Shown piece after piece: positions 44,416 through 54,369 of a stretch of DNA of 64,000 nt; the first letter of the stretch is position 1; the number at the start of each line of letters is the position of its first letter. The stretch lies in NCBI GenBank assembly GCA_017852395.1, contig JAFMLE010000002.1, forward strand, positions 39,424 through 103,423, in the 5' to 3' direction. The position numbers were made by a program, and so were the translations under genes. The notes beneath the pieces were generated by a model, which worked only from the letters and a program-made list of their open reading frames with translations, ran no database searches and had not been told where the DNA came from. The stretch comes from Flavobacteriaceae bacterium. Lineage in GTDB: Bacteria; Bacteroidota; Bacteroidia; Flavobacteriales; Flavobacteriaceae.

Positions 44416-45543
44416 CTAAAATTGAACGTGGCTTTCGATCTCAATGCCGTATCCAGTAAGCCCAATTCTTGGAAGTTGTTTTGAGTTACTAAGCACTTTG
44501 AGTTTTTTGATTTGCAAGTCGTGCAAAATCTGAGCGCCAATACCAAAATCACGAGTATCCATACGCATGGGTGGAGAACTATTTAGGTGTCCTTTTTCTT
44601 GAAGTATTCGCAATTCTTCGATACGTGCCAATAGATTTTCGGAGGCTTGTTGCTGATTGATAAAAAGTACGGCCCCTTTTCCTTCTTTTTTGATCCGTTC
44701 AAAAACCTTTTCGAGGTTGGTATCAGTTCCTCCAGTTAGCAGACCAAGCACATCATTGTGTAGTCGCATCGAATTGATTCGTGTCAAAATAGGCTCCTCT
44801 TCTGACCAAGACCCCAGACTTAGAGCGAGATGTACTTGACCATTGGTGGTTTGCTGATAGGCACGAAGTCTAAATTCGCCAAAACGCGTGGATATGGTAG
44901 CATCACTTTTTTTGACAATAAGGCTATCATGCTGCATGCGATAGGCTACCAAATCTTCGATTGTTACCAGTTTTAGGTTAAATTTTTTAGCAACTTCGAC
45001 AAGGTCAGGCAGACGGGCCATCGTACCGTCTTCATTCATGATTTCTACAATAACACCTGCCGGGCTTTTGCCTGCCAGACGCGCAAAATCTATGGCAGCT
45101 TCGGTATGTCCTGTGCGTCGTAATACGCCACCTTCTTTTGCGATAAGCGGAAAGATGTGTCCCGGTCGGGACAACGCAAAGGGCTTGGTGTTTTGGTCGG
45201 TTAGTGCCATAATGGTTTTGCAGCGATCATGAGCAGAAATGCCCGTCGTTACGCCATGGCCTTTGAGATCCACAGAAACCGTAAAGGCGGTTTCCATAGG
45301 ATCCGTGTTGTTCGAGACCATGGGTGCCAATTCGAGTTCTTGACAACGTTTTTCAGTCAATGGGGTACAAATTAGTCCACGCCCATGTGTCGCCATAAAA
45401 TTGATCAACTCTGGAGTAATCGTTTCTGCGGCAGCTATAAAATCACCTTCATTTTCTCTGTTTTCATCATCTACCACGATGATGACCTCTCCGCGTTTGA
45501 TGGCATCGATGGCTTCTGGTATGGTATTAAAAGCTACTTTCAT
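44416..45543 (-). CDS. ribB: 3,4-dihydroxy-2-butanone-4-phosphate synthase with degenerate GTP cyclohydrolase II domain
   Basis: A 375-residue two-domain protein. The N-terminal RibB domain (about residues 1-205) is intact: VVDDENRENEGDFI, THGRGLICTPL, TGISAHDRCKT, RPGHIFPL and HTEAAIDFARLAG; it makes the four-carbon riboflavin precursor. The C-terminal RibA-like domain (about 215-375) has lost the three zinc-binding Cys (LTRINSMRLHND replaces a RxHSECLTGD-type motif) and the RQEGRGIGL motif, but keeps RDFGIGAQIL. It is unlikely to act as GTP cyclohydrolase II. It overlaps lptF by four bases. Confidence 0.93.
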   Translation of the reverse strand: MKVAFNTIPEAIDAIKRGEVIIVVDDENRENEGDFIAAAETITPELINFMATHGRGLICTPLTEKRCQELELAPMVSNNTDPMETAFTVSVDLKGHGVTTGISAHDRCKTIMALTDQNTKPFALSRPGHIFPLIAKEGGVLRRTGHTEAAIDFARLAGKSPAGVIVEIMNEDGTMARLPDLVEVAKKFNLKLVTIEDLVAYRMQHDSLIVKKSDATISTRFGEFRLRAYQQTTNGQVHLALSLGSWSEEEPILTRINSMRLHNDVLGLLTGGTDTNLEKVFERIKKEGKGAVLFINQQQASENLLARIEELRILQEKGHLNSSPPMRMDTRDFGIGAQILHDLQIKKLKVLSNSKQLPRIGLTGYGIEIESHVQF

Positions 45544-47000
45544 AGACGGTTTTTAGTTGAATTGAGGGACATTATTTTTTTAAAAAAATTGACCACGGGC
45601 ACCCAAACAATATCAATATTTACAAAACCCTTGTCCGCAGATGCTCTACGGGTCAAATAGAAGGCTAGGGGGGTTAAGATCAAGGTTGCTGTCCAGCTGG
45701 CAAGCGTAGGAGGGATGCTGTTGTCTTCGGCTGCATTTTTTGCAAACAAACCAATGTAATGATAGGTTAAAAAAATCAAGACCGCCAAAACCAGAGGTAG
45801 GCCAAGACCACCCTTACGGATAATGGCGCCCAAAGAAGCCCCCATCATAAACAACAGTAGCGAAGCAAAAATCAATACGTATTTGTCGTCCCGAGTGATC
45901 TTATGCAGGTTGATGAGTTTTTGAATTAAAAAAAACGAACGCTTTTTGGTGTCCAAATCACGGATGTCTTTTCGAATATCGGCGATGCTTCCTTGTATAA
46001 CATCAAAATATTGCCATGTTTGGTCAACTTTGATAAAATTTAAAACATTAGCACTGACCATGCTGTCTAAGACCATGCTGTCATTTTCGATTTTTGGAAG
46101 CTCTTGAAACGCCCCTTTTTTATAAAAATTTTCGCTAAAAGCGGCACGCTCATCGTCATAGGTGATTTGCAAGGTGTCGATACTCTGATTGAGTTGATCG
46201 ATCCGCTGCATGCGAAAGGTTGATGTGTAGTTTTCTTCGGTGAGGTCAACGTTGTTGAACTGTGACAAATCGATGTTCATCGTGTATTGTTCAAAGGCTA
46301 CTTTGGTGTGTGGGTGTTTCAACTGTTCGTTGGGTTTGTCTGGTCGCACTTCTTCATAGCGGTAGCCGTCATATAATACCATTTGGAGCATGGCATCGGA
46401 CGTCTCACTTTTTAATTCCCCCGTTTTGGCCTTAATAACAATGGTGTTGCGCTGATCGTTTGTTTTTTCATGGATGATTACATCCTCTAAAAAACGATCG
46501 TTGTCACCGTATTTGCGCCCTACTTTGATGTTGATTTGACCTAGGTCATTAAACATCCCTTCTCGAATGGCCAATGCGGGTTTGAGCTTGGCCAGATTTT
46601 TTCGCAGATTATACGACTTTACCTCGCCGTAGGGAATGACATGATTGGCAAAATAAAAAGAGCCGATACCCAAAGCAATATGAAAAATCACCAATCCGGC
46701 CATGGCTCTTTGCAAGGATATACCCGATGATTTCATGGCGGCAAATTCATAATTTTCGGCCAGGGTTCCGTAGGTCATCAATGCAGCGAGAAGCACCGAT
46801 AGAGGCAGCACCAGGGGGACCAATTTGGGCGAAAAATAGATTAGAAATCTAAAGATAATGATCAAGTCCAATCCCTTACCTGCCAATTCATCTACATACA
46901 GCCAAAAGGTTTGAACGACAAAAATCAACATGCAGATGGCAAAAACCGAAACAAGTCGTTGCAAATAACTCGTCAATATATAACGGTCAATGATTTTCAT
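45540..47000 (-). CDS. LptF/LptG-family lipopolysaccharide export permease
   Basis: A 486-residue YjgP/YjgQ protein of the LptB2FG lipopolysaccharide export machine. Two N-terminal helices (IIDRYILTSYLQRLVSVFAICMLIFV) plus LVLPLSVLLAALMTYGTLAENYEFAAMKSSGIS mark the family. A large periplasmic jellyroll domain (about residues 130-350) and three further helices at the C-terminus follow. It is longer than E. coli LptF/G (about 360) because of a long periplasmic insert, as I recall for Bacteroidota. It lies between lolA and ribB in one operon. Confidence 0.9.
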   Translation of the reverse strand: MKIIDRYILTSYLQRLVSVFAICMLIFVVQTFWLYVDELAGKGLDLIIIFRFLIYFSPKLVPLVLPLSVLLAALMTYGTLAENYEFAAMKSSGISLQRAMAGLVIFHIALGIGSFYFANHVIPYGEVKSYNLRKNLAKLKPALAIREGMFNDLGQINIKVGRKYGDNDRFLEDVIIHEKTNDQRNTIVIKAKTGELKSETSDAMLQMVLYDGYRYEEVRPDKPNEQLKHPHTKVAFEQYTMNIDLSQFNNVDLTEENYTSTFRMQRIDQLNQSIDTLQITYDDERAAFSENFYKKGAFQELPKIENDSMVLDSMVSANVLNFIKVDQTWQYFDVIQGSIADIRKDIRDLDTKKRSFFLIQKLINLHKITRDDKYVLIFASLLLFMMGASLGAIIRKGGLGLPLVLAVLIFLTYHYIGLFAKNAAEDNSIPPTLASWTATLILTPLAFYLTRRASADKGFVNIDIVWVPVVNFFKKIMSLNSTKNRL

Positions 47001-47001
47001 C

Positions 47002-47634
47002 TTAATTGTTTATATAATAGTTGGGATAATTGGCGGCATCAAAGACAAAGGTCCCACGAACTAGAAGATTGTTGGGTCTAAAATCCTGAAGCGTCAGTGT
47101 GGTGCGCGTTCCGTTTTCGCCAATTTCTATGATGCGATAGATGTGCTTGCTGCTAAGATCTATACCCAGCAGCAAATATTGAATCCCTTGGTCGGTGTCT
47201 TGGGGGGTTAGTTTTATAAATTGAATCCGATTGCCCTGAACATTTTGTACGATATCCATTTGAAGGTCATACCCCTCTTGATAAAAATAGAGCAACTTGT
47301 TTGGGTCTATTCCAAGGTCATCATCAGTTGTCGCATCGGTGATGTTGATTTCTTCATTTTCGGGTAGAATAGTATATTTTTTTTGACCGTCAAATAGTTG
47401 GGTGGCTTCAGGAATTTCGAGCACGTATTTTTCTTTTTCGACAATTACTTTACCGTTGGTTTCTTGCCGTATTTGTTCCTTTTGATTTTCTAGTACGTAG
47501 CTAAAATTAAATTTAATATTGTCATAACTACTGATTTTTGCAGCGACCTCATCCAATAACAAACTGGCTGGATTGCTACTCTGGGCCCAGCCTATTAGAG
47601 AGAAAAAACAAAAAATCAAGGACGCTTTTTTCAT
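47002..47634 (-). CDS. lolA: LolA-like outer-membrane lipoprotein carrier protein
   Basis: A 210-residue periplasmic protein with a signal peptide (about residues 1-17, ending GWAQ). The half-barrel LolA fold is suggested by ISSYDNIKFNFSYVLE, NGKVIVEKEKYVLEIPEATQLFDGQKKYTILPENEEINIT and the C-terminal LRDFRPNN-like strand run. It should shuttle lipoproteins through the periplasm. It starts four bases after ftsK and ends just before lptF, placing envelope-lipid trafficking genes together. Confidence 0.87.
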   Translation of the reverse strand: MKKASLIFCFFSLIGWAQSSNPASLLLDEVAAKISSYDNIKFNFSYVLENQKEQIRQETNGKVIVEKEKYVLEIPEATQLFDGQKKYTILPENEEINITDATTDDDLGIDPNKLLYFYQEGYDLQMDIVQNVQGNRIQFIKLTPQDTDQGIQYLLLGIDLSSKHIYRIIEIGENGTRTTLTLQDFRPNNLLVRGTFVFDAANYPNYYINN

Positions 47635-47637
47635 TGC

Positions 47638-49980
47638 TTAGCTTTCTGAATTTAACAATTGATCCAGTGCGTTTAGATCCGATATCAAAACTTGACGTGC
47701 TTTACTTCCTTCAAATGGGCCAACGATCCCTGCGGCTTCCATTTGGTCGATAATGCGCCCGGCACGGTTGTATCCCAATTTTAGCTTGCGCTGTAACAGG
47801 GAGGCTGACCCTTGCTGTGCGGTTACGATCACTTCGGCAGCTTCTCTAAATAGGGCATCACGTTCTGAAGGATCAATATCCAAACTATTGCTTTCACCCT
47901 CTCCAACATATTCGGGTAATTGATGGGCTTGCGCATAGCCTTTTTGAGCACCTATAAAGCCAGCGATTTTATCGACTTCGGGTGTGTCTACAAACGCACA
48001 TTGAATTCTGGTTAGGTCGTTACCTTGGGTGTACAACAGGTCTCCGCGGCCGATGAGTTGATCAGCTCCTCCATTATCAAGGATTGTCCTGGAGTCGATT
48101 TTGGAGGTTACACGAAAGGCTATTCGAGCAGGGAAATTGGCTTTTATTATCCCGGTGATTACATTGACAGATGGCCGTTGTGTTGCTATTATAAGATGGA
48201 TTCCAACGGCGCGGGCAAGCTGTGCCAAACGGGCAATGGGGGTTTCAACTTCTTTTCCGGCGGTCATGATCAGGTCGGCAAATTCGTCTATTACCAATAC
48301 GATATAGGGCAAATAGTCGTGTCCATCATTGGGATTTAGTTTTCGCTCTTTAAATTTTTTGTTGTACTCCTTAAGATTTCTACACAAAGCATTTTTTAGT
48401 AGGTCATAGCGGTTGTCCATTTCGATACACAGCGAGTTAAGCGTGTTGATGACTTTGTTGGTATCCGTGATGATGGATTCTTCAGCATCGGGCAATTTGG
48501 CCAGGTAGTGCCGCTCAATTTTATTATAGATCGTTAGTTCTACTTTTTTGGGATCGATCAATACAAATTTGACTTCTGCGGGATGTTTTTTATACAACAA
48601 AGAGGTCAATACTGCATTGAGACCAACCGATTTTCCTTGTCCCGTTGCACCAGCCATTAATAGATGGGGCATTTTGGTAAGATCTACGACAAAAGTTTCG
48701 TTGCTAATGGTTTTACCAAGGGCAATGGGCAGTTCCATTTCTGCCTTTTGAAATTTTGGCGAAGCAATCACAGAACGCATCGAAACAACCGTGGCCGTTT
48801 GATTGGGTACTTCGATCCCGATGGTCCCTTTGCCGGGAATTGGTGCTATAATACGAATGCCCAAGGCCGATAACGATAACGCGATATCATCTTCTAGATT
48901 TTTGATTTTAGAAATGCGTATACCAGCATCAGGGACAATCTCATAAAGTGTTACAGTTGGACCAATAGTGGCCTTGATTTGGGCAATCCCAATGTTGTAA
49001 TTTTTTAAGGTATTTACAATTTTGGTTTTGTTCTGTTCAAGCTCTTCTTGGTTGATCGTGATGCTACCCTCACCATAATCCTTTAGAAGATCTAAGGTGG
49101 GAAAGCGATATTTGCTCAATTCTAATTTAGGGTCAAAAAAACCATGCTTTTCAACAAGTTCTTGTGCAAGATTGCTTTCGAGGCGTTCTTCGTTTTCGGC
49201 AGTATTAACTTGAATTTTGATGTTTTCCAGATCCGTTGAGGTTACCTCTTTTTTCGGAGCGTCATCGTTTTCTTGATCTAAATTAATGGGCGACTCTGAT
49301 ACCAATTCAATTGGCTTTTGTTCTTGATCGTCAGCATTTGCAGGGTCAACAGCTTCCAAAACGTCTTCAGAAGTAAGTACATGTTCTTCGCTTTGGCGTT
49401 GTTCTGTTTCGGGCTTTTTAATCCGTTGAAAAATAAGTTCTGGAGTAATTTTCCATTGCACGACCAAGATGCAAATCAGCACAAAGGCCAATAGAGATAA
49501 AATCCCCAACGAACCGATATAATTTTCCATGGCGGAAAAAACTTCAAAACCTAAAGTGCCACTTAGAATCGCTGCCTGTGTTTTGAAAAAGGCCAATGCT
49601 AGGCTGATCCAAATCATATATAACATGCCCCAAGCCCAATAGCCCCAAAGGCGTGATTTTAATTTGTTGAAAAATAAGGCAGCACCCGAAATAATGAGAA
49701 GTATGGCCATGATGTAAGCACTGATTCCAAATAATTGTGTAATCATTTGGTGGCTAACCCATGCGCCAAGCTTACGGGTTATATTTTCTGCAACTACTTC
49801 GGGATTCGAAAGTTGTGCTACGGCGCTCTGGTCGGCTTTCCAATGAAGCAAATAGGAAGAAAACGCGATCAGCAAGAGAAATCCTAGCAACATCAAAAAA
49901 CTGCCGAACAAGATTTGACGCTGTCTGCTTTTGTATCTTGTAGTAGGATCTATAGAAGTGCTTTCTTTCTTTTTAGCCAT
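47638..49980 (-). CDS. ftsK: DNA translocase FtsK
   Basis: A 780-residue membrane-anchored hexameric DNA pump that clears chromosomes from the division septum. It has four or so N-terminal helices (about residues 28-190), an acidic linker (about 200-300), and the motor with Walker A MAGATGQGKSVGLNA and Walker B YIVLVIDEFADLIM, plus ATQRPSVNVITGIIKANFPARIAF. The C-terminal winged-helix gamma domain (SLLQRKLKLGYNRAGRIIDQMEAAGIVGP) reads KOPS-type orientation sites. It heads the ftsK-lolA-lptF-ribB operon. Confidence 0.97.
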   Translation of the reverse strand: MAKKKESTSIDPTTRYKSRQRQILFGSFLMLLGFLLLIAFSSYLLHWKADQSAVAQLSNPEVVAENITRKLGAWVSHQMITQLFGISAYIMAILLIISGAALFFNKLKSRLWGYWAWGMLYMIWISLALAFFKTQAAILSGTLGFEVFSAMENYIGSLGILSLLAFVLICILVVQWKITPELIFQRIKKPETEQRQSEEHVLTSEDVLEAVDPANADDQEQKPIELVSESPINLDQENDDAPKKEVTSTDLENIKIQVNTAENEERLESNLAQELVEKHGFFDPKLELSKYRFPTLDLLKDYGEGSITINQEELEQNKTKIVNTLKNYNIGIAQIKATIGPTVTLYEIVPDAGIRISKIKNLEDDIALSLSALGIRIIAPIPGKGTIGIEVPNQTATVVSMRSVIASPKFQKAEMELPIALGKTISNETFVVDLTKMPHLLMAGATGQGKSVGLNAVLTSLLYKKHPAEVKFVLIDPKKVELTIYNKIERHYLAKLPDAEESIITDTNKVINTLNSLCIEMDNRYDLLKNALCRNLKEYNKKFKERKLNPNDGHDYLPYIVLVIDEFADLIMTAGKEVETPIARLAQLARAVGIHLIIATQRPSVNVITGIIKANFPARIAFRVTSKIDSRTILDNGGADQLIGRGDLLYTQGNDLTRIQCAFVDTPEVDKIAGFIGAQKGYAQAHQLPEYVGEGESNSLDIDPSERDALFREAAEVIVTAQQGSASLLQRKLKLGYNRAGRIIDQMEAAGIVGPFEGSKARQVLISDLNALDQLLNSES

Positions 49981-50090
49981 GGACTTTTAGGTCTCTTACA
50001 AAAGTACAAATTCAAAGGGATTTAAGCACCAAAAATCCTTCATCGAATCGATGTTAAAACAAAAGGTTTTTAATGTTTTTGTTGCAATAG

Positions 50091-50122
50091 AAAAAACGTT
50101 CTCCCAAATCACGTTAAGAACG
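50091..50122 (-). terminator. rho-independent terminator of nhaC
   Basis: On the minus strand CGTTCT and AGAACG pair around a 14-base loop, followed by TTTTTT. The first arm overlaps the nhaC stop codon region. Confidence 0.6.
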
Positions 50123-51550
50123 GATCATTTTGATCTTGATTTTAAAAGCTGCAAAAATCAATGTCATAATTGGACTTAACCAATTGAAAATTGCATAGAC
50201 AAAATACTCCGCTACACCAACACCCAATACTCCAGATTGATATGCACCACAAGTATTCCAGGGGATAAGTACGGAGGTTACGGTTCCAGAATCTTCGAGG
50301 GTTCTACTGAGATTTTCGGGAGCCAAATCACGGTCTTTGTAGGCTTTGGCAAACATTTTTCCGGGGATAACAATGGCAAGATATTGATCCGATGCTGTGA
50401 GATTAATGGCCAAACATGAGGCCACGGTACTTGCAAACAACTGAAACGTATTTTTGGCCCAATTGAGCAAGGCATTGCTAATTGCTTGAAGTGCACCAAT
50501 GGCCTCCATAATACCCCCAAAAACCATCGCACAAACGATGAGCCATATGGTGCCTAACATTCCTTCCATTCCGCCTGAGGTAAACAAGTCGTTGAGTAAT
50601 GGATTGCTCGTTGGCACTTCTGTAGCTACCGTGATGGCATTCAGTATACCTTTGTATGACGCGGCTAGACTGGGGGTTGTTTCTTGGCTCATCAACAAAA
50701 TGATATCCGGTTGAAAAACCAAAGCGAAGAGTGCACCCAATAGGGTTCCTATAAACAATGCTACAAGCGGGGGGCGCTTTTTTACGATAAGTCCAATAAC
50801 CACCAAGGGTACTATAAAAAGCCATCCATTGATCGTGAAGCGCATTTCAATCGCCTCCAATAAATTTCCAAGATCGGCTTGTGCTGCAGTTTCTTGAAAA
50901 ACACCCAAAATACTAAAAACAAAAAGCGTAATCAGTATGCTGGGCACCGTAGTATTGGTCATATATCGAATGTGCGTAAACAAATCCGTACCGGCCATAG
51001 CGGGGGCTAAATTGGTCGTATCACTAAGTGGTGAAAGTTTATCACCAAAATAGGCACCCGAAATTACTGCCCCGGCGACCATACCAACGTCGATTCCCAT
51101 CGCTTTTCCGATACCGATCAATGCGATACCCACAGTTGCTGATGTGGTCCAACTACTTCCGGTGGCGATGGATATGATCGAACAGATAATGATGCATGCG
51201 GGTAAAAACACCGCCGGATGAATAATTTGAAGTCCGTAGTAAATCATCGCAGGTATGATACCGCTGGCCAACCAAGTACCCGCTAACGCACCTACAAACA
51301 ATAAGATCAAAAGGGCCCCTGTAACCGACTGTACATTGTCAGCCACCTTTTCAATCATCGTCTTGTGATTTATCTGATTTCGATACCCCACAAGTGCAGC
51401 AATAGCTGCTCCGATTAGTAAAATAAATTGATTGGATCCACTGAGCGCATCATCGCCAAAAATCGATACATTGACTGCTAAGAGGAGCACCAATAAAACT
51501 ACAGGAATCATCGCTGCTGATAACGAAAGGGTAGGAGCGTCATTTTTCAT
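50114..51550 (-). CDS. nhaC: Na+/H+ antiporter, NhaC family
   Basis: A 478-residue membrane protein with about 11-12 helices. The NhaC signatures ATGSSWTTSATVGIALIGIGKAMG (about residues 130-155) and GAYFGDKLSPLSDTTNLAPAMAGTDLF (about 165-191) are present, with TLEDSGTVTSVLIPWNTCGAYQSGVLGV later. It exchanges protons for sodium, and in some relatives malate or lactate. It is a single-gene transcript with its own terminator. The distant malate-lactate antiporter branch cannot be excluded. Confidence 0.92.
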   Translation of the reverse strand: MKNDAPTLSLSAAMIPVVLLVLLLAVNVSIFGDDALSGSNQFILLIGAAIAALVGYRNQINHKTMIEKVADNVQSVTGALLILLFVGALAGTWLASGIIPAMIYYGLQIIHPAVFLPACIIICSIISIATGSSWTTSATVGIALIGIGKAMGIDVGMVAGAVISGAYFGDKLSPLSDTTNLAPAMAGTDLFTHIRYMTNTTVPSILITLFVFSILGVFQETAAQADLGNLLEAIEMRFTINGWLFIVPLVVIGLIVKKRPPLVALFIGTLLGALFALVFQPDIILLMSQETTPSLAASYKGILNAITVATEVPTSNPLLNDLFTSGGMEGMLGTIWLIVCAMVFGGIMEAIGALQAISNALLNWAKNTFQLFASTVASCLAINLTASDQYLAIVIPGKMFAKAYKDRDLAPENLSRTLEDSGTVTSVLIPWNTCGAYQSGVLGVGVAEYFVYAIFNWLSPIMTLIFAAFKIKIKMIRS

Positions 51551-51645
51551 ACGGTCAAAAGGGCTTTTAGGTTAGGATGTTTACAAGAATACTAATTTAT
51601 TTGCAATTATGGCCTTGATGGGTTTCCTTCCCTAAAAACATTTTG

Positions 51646-51653
51646 TAATTTTG
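51646..51653 (+). promoter_or_regulatory. -7 element for lpdA
   Basis: TAATTTTG matches TAnnTTTG and lies 20 bases before the lpdA ATG. The upstream -33 is poor. Confidence 0.43.
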
Positions 51654-51673
51654 AGCTTCATTATTTCGGACTT

Positions 51674-53074
51674 ATGGAAAAATTTGATGTATTAGTTATC
51701 GGTTCAGGGCCTGGCGGTTATGTTGCAGCAATTCGCTGTGCACAATTGGGTATGAAAACGGCTTTGGTGGAAAAATATGCAACCCTAGGAGGCACCTGTC
51801 TCAATGTTGGTTGTATCCCTTCAAAGTCACTTCTAGATTCTTCACATCACTATGAAGACGCAATCCAGCATTTTGATGCCCATGGTATTGAAATTTCGGG
51901 CGATGTAAAAGTAAATCTCGAAAAAATGATCGCCCGCAAAGCAGCGGTCGTAGAACAAACCACCAAAGGCATCGATTTTTTGATGGAAAAAAACAAGATT
52001 GCAGTCTTCAATGGTCTTGGGAGTTTTGTCGATGCGACTCATATTTTGATTAAGGGAGAAAAAGAAACTACGATCGAAGCAAAAAATACCATTATTGCTA
52101 CGGGGTCCAAACCCGCCAACCTTCCCTTTATTTCTTTAGATAAGGAGCGGATTATCACCTCAACCGAAGCCTTGAAACTTAAAGAAATTCCCAAACATCT
52201 ACTCGTTATAGGTGGTGGTGTCATTGGTCTAGAATTGGGGCAAGTATATCGCAGATTGGGTGCAGAAGTATCCGTAATAGAATATGCAGATCGTATTACT
52301 CCGGTTATGGATGGAGCTGTTTCTAAAGAATTGACCAAGGTGCTCAAAAAGCAAGGAATCAAATTCTACCTCTCTCATCAAGTCAATAAAGTAGTGCGTA
52401 ATGGGGCTCAAGTACAGCTTACGGCAACCGATAAGAAAGGCACCGAAGTTTCTTTTGAAGGTGATTATTGTTTGGTAGCGGTTGGCCGTCGTCCTTTTAC
52501 CGAAGGGCTTCAAGCCGATGCTGCTGGAGTAGCCATCAATGAGCGCGGGCAAATCGAAGTCAACGCACATTTGCAAACCAGTGTACCCAATATCTATGCT
52601 ATTGGCGATGTTGTTAGAGGGGCCATGTTGGCACACAAAGCAGAAGAAGAAGGGGTGATGGTTGCTGAGCTTTTGGCCGGACAAAAACCGCATATCGATT
52701 ATAATCTTATTCCTAATGTAATCTATACCTGGCCAGAAGTTGCTGCTGTTGGCAAAACAGAAGAACAGCTCAAAGGTGAAGGTGTAGCCTACAAAAATGG
52801 TCAATTTCCAATGCGCGCCCTAGGCCGTGCTCGAGCCAGTATGGATACCGATGGTTTTGTTAAAATATTGGCAGACGCCAATACGGATGAAATATTGGGG
52901 GTACATATTGTTGGTGCACGTGCTGCGGATCTAATTGCTGAGGCAGTTACGGCAATGGAATTTAGAGCATCCGCCGAAGATTTATCCAGAATGAGTCACT
53001 CACATCCAACCTATGCAGAAGCGATGAAAGAAGCTGCATTGGCTGCAACGGATAATCGCGCTTTACACATCTAA
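51674..53074 (+). CDS. lpdA: dihydrolipoyl dehydrogenase
   Basis: A 466-residue FAD- and NAD-dependent flavoenzyme, the E3 component of 2-oxo acid dehydrogenases and the glycine cleavage system. FAD-binding VIGSGPGGYVAAI at the N-terminus, redox-active Cys42-Cys47 in GGTCLNVGCIPSK, NAD-binding VIGGGVIGLELGQVY, and the C-terminal HSHPTYAEAMKEAAL with the catalytic His-Glu pair are all present. It stands alone, so it may serve several complexes, including gcvT's system. Confidence 0.97.
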   Translation: MEKFDVLVIGSGPGGYVAAIRCAQLGMKTALVEKYATLGGTCLNVGCIPSKSLLDSSHHYEDAIQHFDAHGIEISGDVKVNLEKMIARKAAVVEQTTKGIDFLMEKNKIAVFNGLGSFVDATHILIKGEKETTIEAKNTIIATGSKPANLPFISLDKERIITSTEALKLKEIPKHLLVIGGGVIGLELGQVYRRLGAEVSVIEYADRITPVMDGAVSKELTKVLKKQGIKFYLSHQVNKVVRNGAQVQLTATDKKGTEVSFEGDYCLVAVGRRPFTEGLQADAAGVAINERGQIEVNAHLQTSVPNIYAIGDVVRGAMLAHKAEEEGVMVAELLAGQKPHIDYNLIPNVIYTWPEVAAVGKTEEQLKGEGVAYKNGQFPMRALGRARASMDTDGFVKILADANTDEILGVHIVGARAADLIAEAVTAMEFRASAEDLSRMSHSHPTYAEAMKEAALAATDNRALHI

Positions 53075-53082
53075 TTAGGATT

Positions 53083-54366
53083 TTACCACAAGACATTTGT
53101 CATTTTTTGAGCAATCGCATCTAAAGCCAATTGTCCTCGGCTTCCCAAGTGCGTATGAGGTACTGTACGGTTGGGTTTGTAGGTTCCCTCAGCGATGTTT
53201 TTTTTCATTTTTAAATAAGCGTCTCTAAAAGACATACCGTCTTGTACCCAACCGTCTAGGGTGTCAACACTAAATAATAGATCGTATTTTGGGTCGTCCA
53301 GTAGCGTCTCTTTTATGTTGATTTTTTGAATGCAAAACTCAAAAATTGAAAGGCATTCTTTAATGTTGTTAATACCACTAATCAGTAACGATTTGGTCAA
53401 TTGCATCTCACGGTGATAACCGCTGGGGAGGTTGTTGGATAGCAAGATCATTTGATTGGGCAAAGCCTGAACTAGGTTGCACTTACCACGAATCAATTCA
53501 AATACATCGGGATTTTTTTTGTGGGGCATGATACTCGATCCCGTGGTGAGTTCATCTGGAAAACTAATAAAGCCAAAGTCCTGCCCCATATACAAACAAA
53601 TGTCCATGGCCATTTTTGACAATGTTGCTGCAATCATGCTTATGGCGATAGCCGTTATTTTCTCGACTTTGCCACGGCCCATTTGTGCGTTGACGACATT
53701 GTATTTTAGGGTGCTAAAACCCAGTGCAGCAGTTGTATATTCACGATCAATTGCAAAAGCACTCCCATAACCTGCAGCACTCCCCAAAGGGTTTTGATCG
53801 ACGATTTCATAGGCCGCTTTTACCATTTGCAAATCGTCAATAATTGCTTCGGCATAGGCCGAAAACCAAAGTCCAAATGAAGAAGGCATAGCGACTTGCA
53901 TATGTGTATAACCGGGCATTAGGTGGTCTTTATGCTTATGGGCCAATTTTAAAAATATGTCAAAAAGATTTTTGCTAAGCTTTTTAATTTGATTGAGTTC
54001 GTCCTTCAAATAGAGTTGAAGTGCTACTAGCACTTGATCGTTTCTTGATCGGGCTGTATGAATTTTTTTACCCAGATCTCCCAGTTTGTCAATCAAAAGA
54101 AATTCGATTTTAGAATGTACATCTTCAAAATCTGCTTCAATCGTAAAACGACCATCTTGGGCAATCTGTTCCAACTCTTTGAGTGCTGCAACTAAGACGT
54201 CCGACTCTTCGGGTGTCAAAAGGCCAATTTTGCCCAACATTTGCGCATGTGCAGCCGAAGCGATGCAATCGTATTTGGCAAGGTGTAAGTCCACCTCGCG
54301 GTCGTTACCAACTGTAAATTGATCAATATTTTTTAAGGCACCTTCGCCTTCTTGCCAAAGTTTCAT
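53083..54366 (-). CDS. argH: argininosuccinate lyase
   Basis: A 427-residue lyase of the fumarase/aspartase superfamily that releases arginine and fumarate. The signature GSSIMPHKKNPDVFELIRG (about residues 276-294) carries the catalytic Ser loop, and EDVHSKIEFLL, TARSRNDQVLVALQLY and PGYTHMQVAMPSSFGLWF are conserved. It is somewhat shorter than the E. coli enzyme (457). It is the last gene of the arginine operon, three bases after the M20 hydrolase. Confidence 0.96.
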   Translation of the reverse strand: MKLWQEGEGALKNIDQFTVGNDREVDLHLAKYDCIASAAHAQMLGKIGLLTPEESDVLVAALKELEQIAQDGRFTIEADFEDVHSKIEFLLIDKLGDLGKKIHTARSRNDQVLVALQLYLKDELNQIKKLSKNLFDIFLKLAHKHKDHLMPGYTHMQVAMPSSFGLWFSAYAEAIIDDLQMVKAAYEIVDQNPLGSAAGYGSAFAIDREYTTAALGFSTLKYNVVNAQMGRGKVEKITAIAISMIAATLSKMAMDICLYMGQDFGFISFPDELTTGSSIMPHKKNPDVFELIRGKCNLVQALPNQMILLSNNLPSGYHREMQLTKSLLISGINNIKECLSIFEFCIQKINIKETLLDDPKYDLLFSVDTLDGWVQDGMSFRDAYLKMKKNIAEGTYKPNRTVPHTHLGSRGQLALDAIAQKMTNVLW

Positions 54367-54369
54367 AGG

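Noticed and set aside
44416-45543. Frameshift or sequencing error as the cause of the odd RibA domain
   Set aside because: The frame is continuous to the end and the flanking RibA motifs align, so the lost residues are substitutions rather than a frame change.
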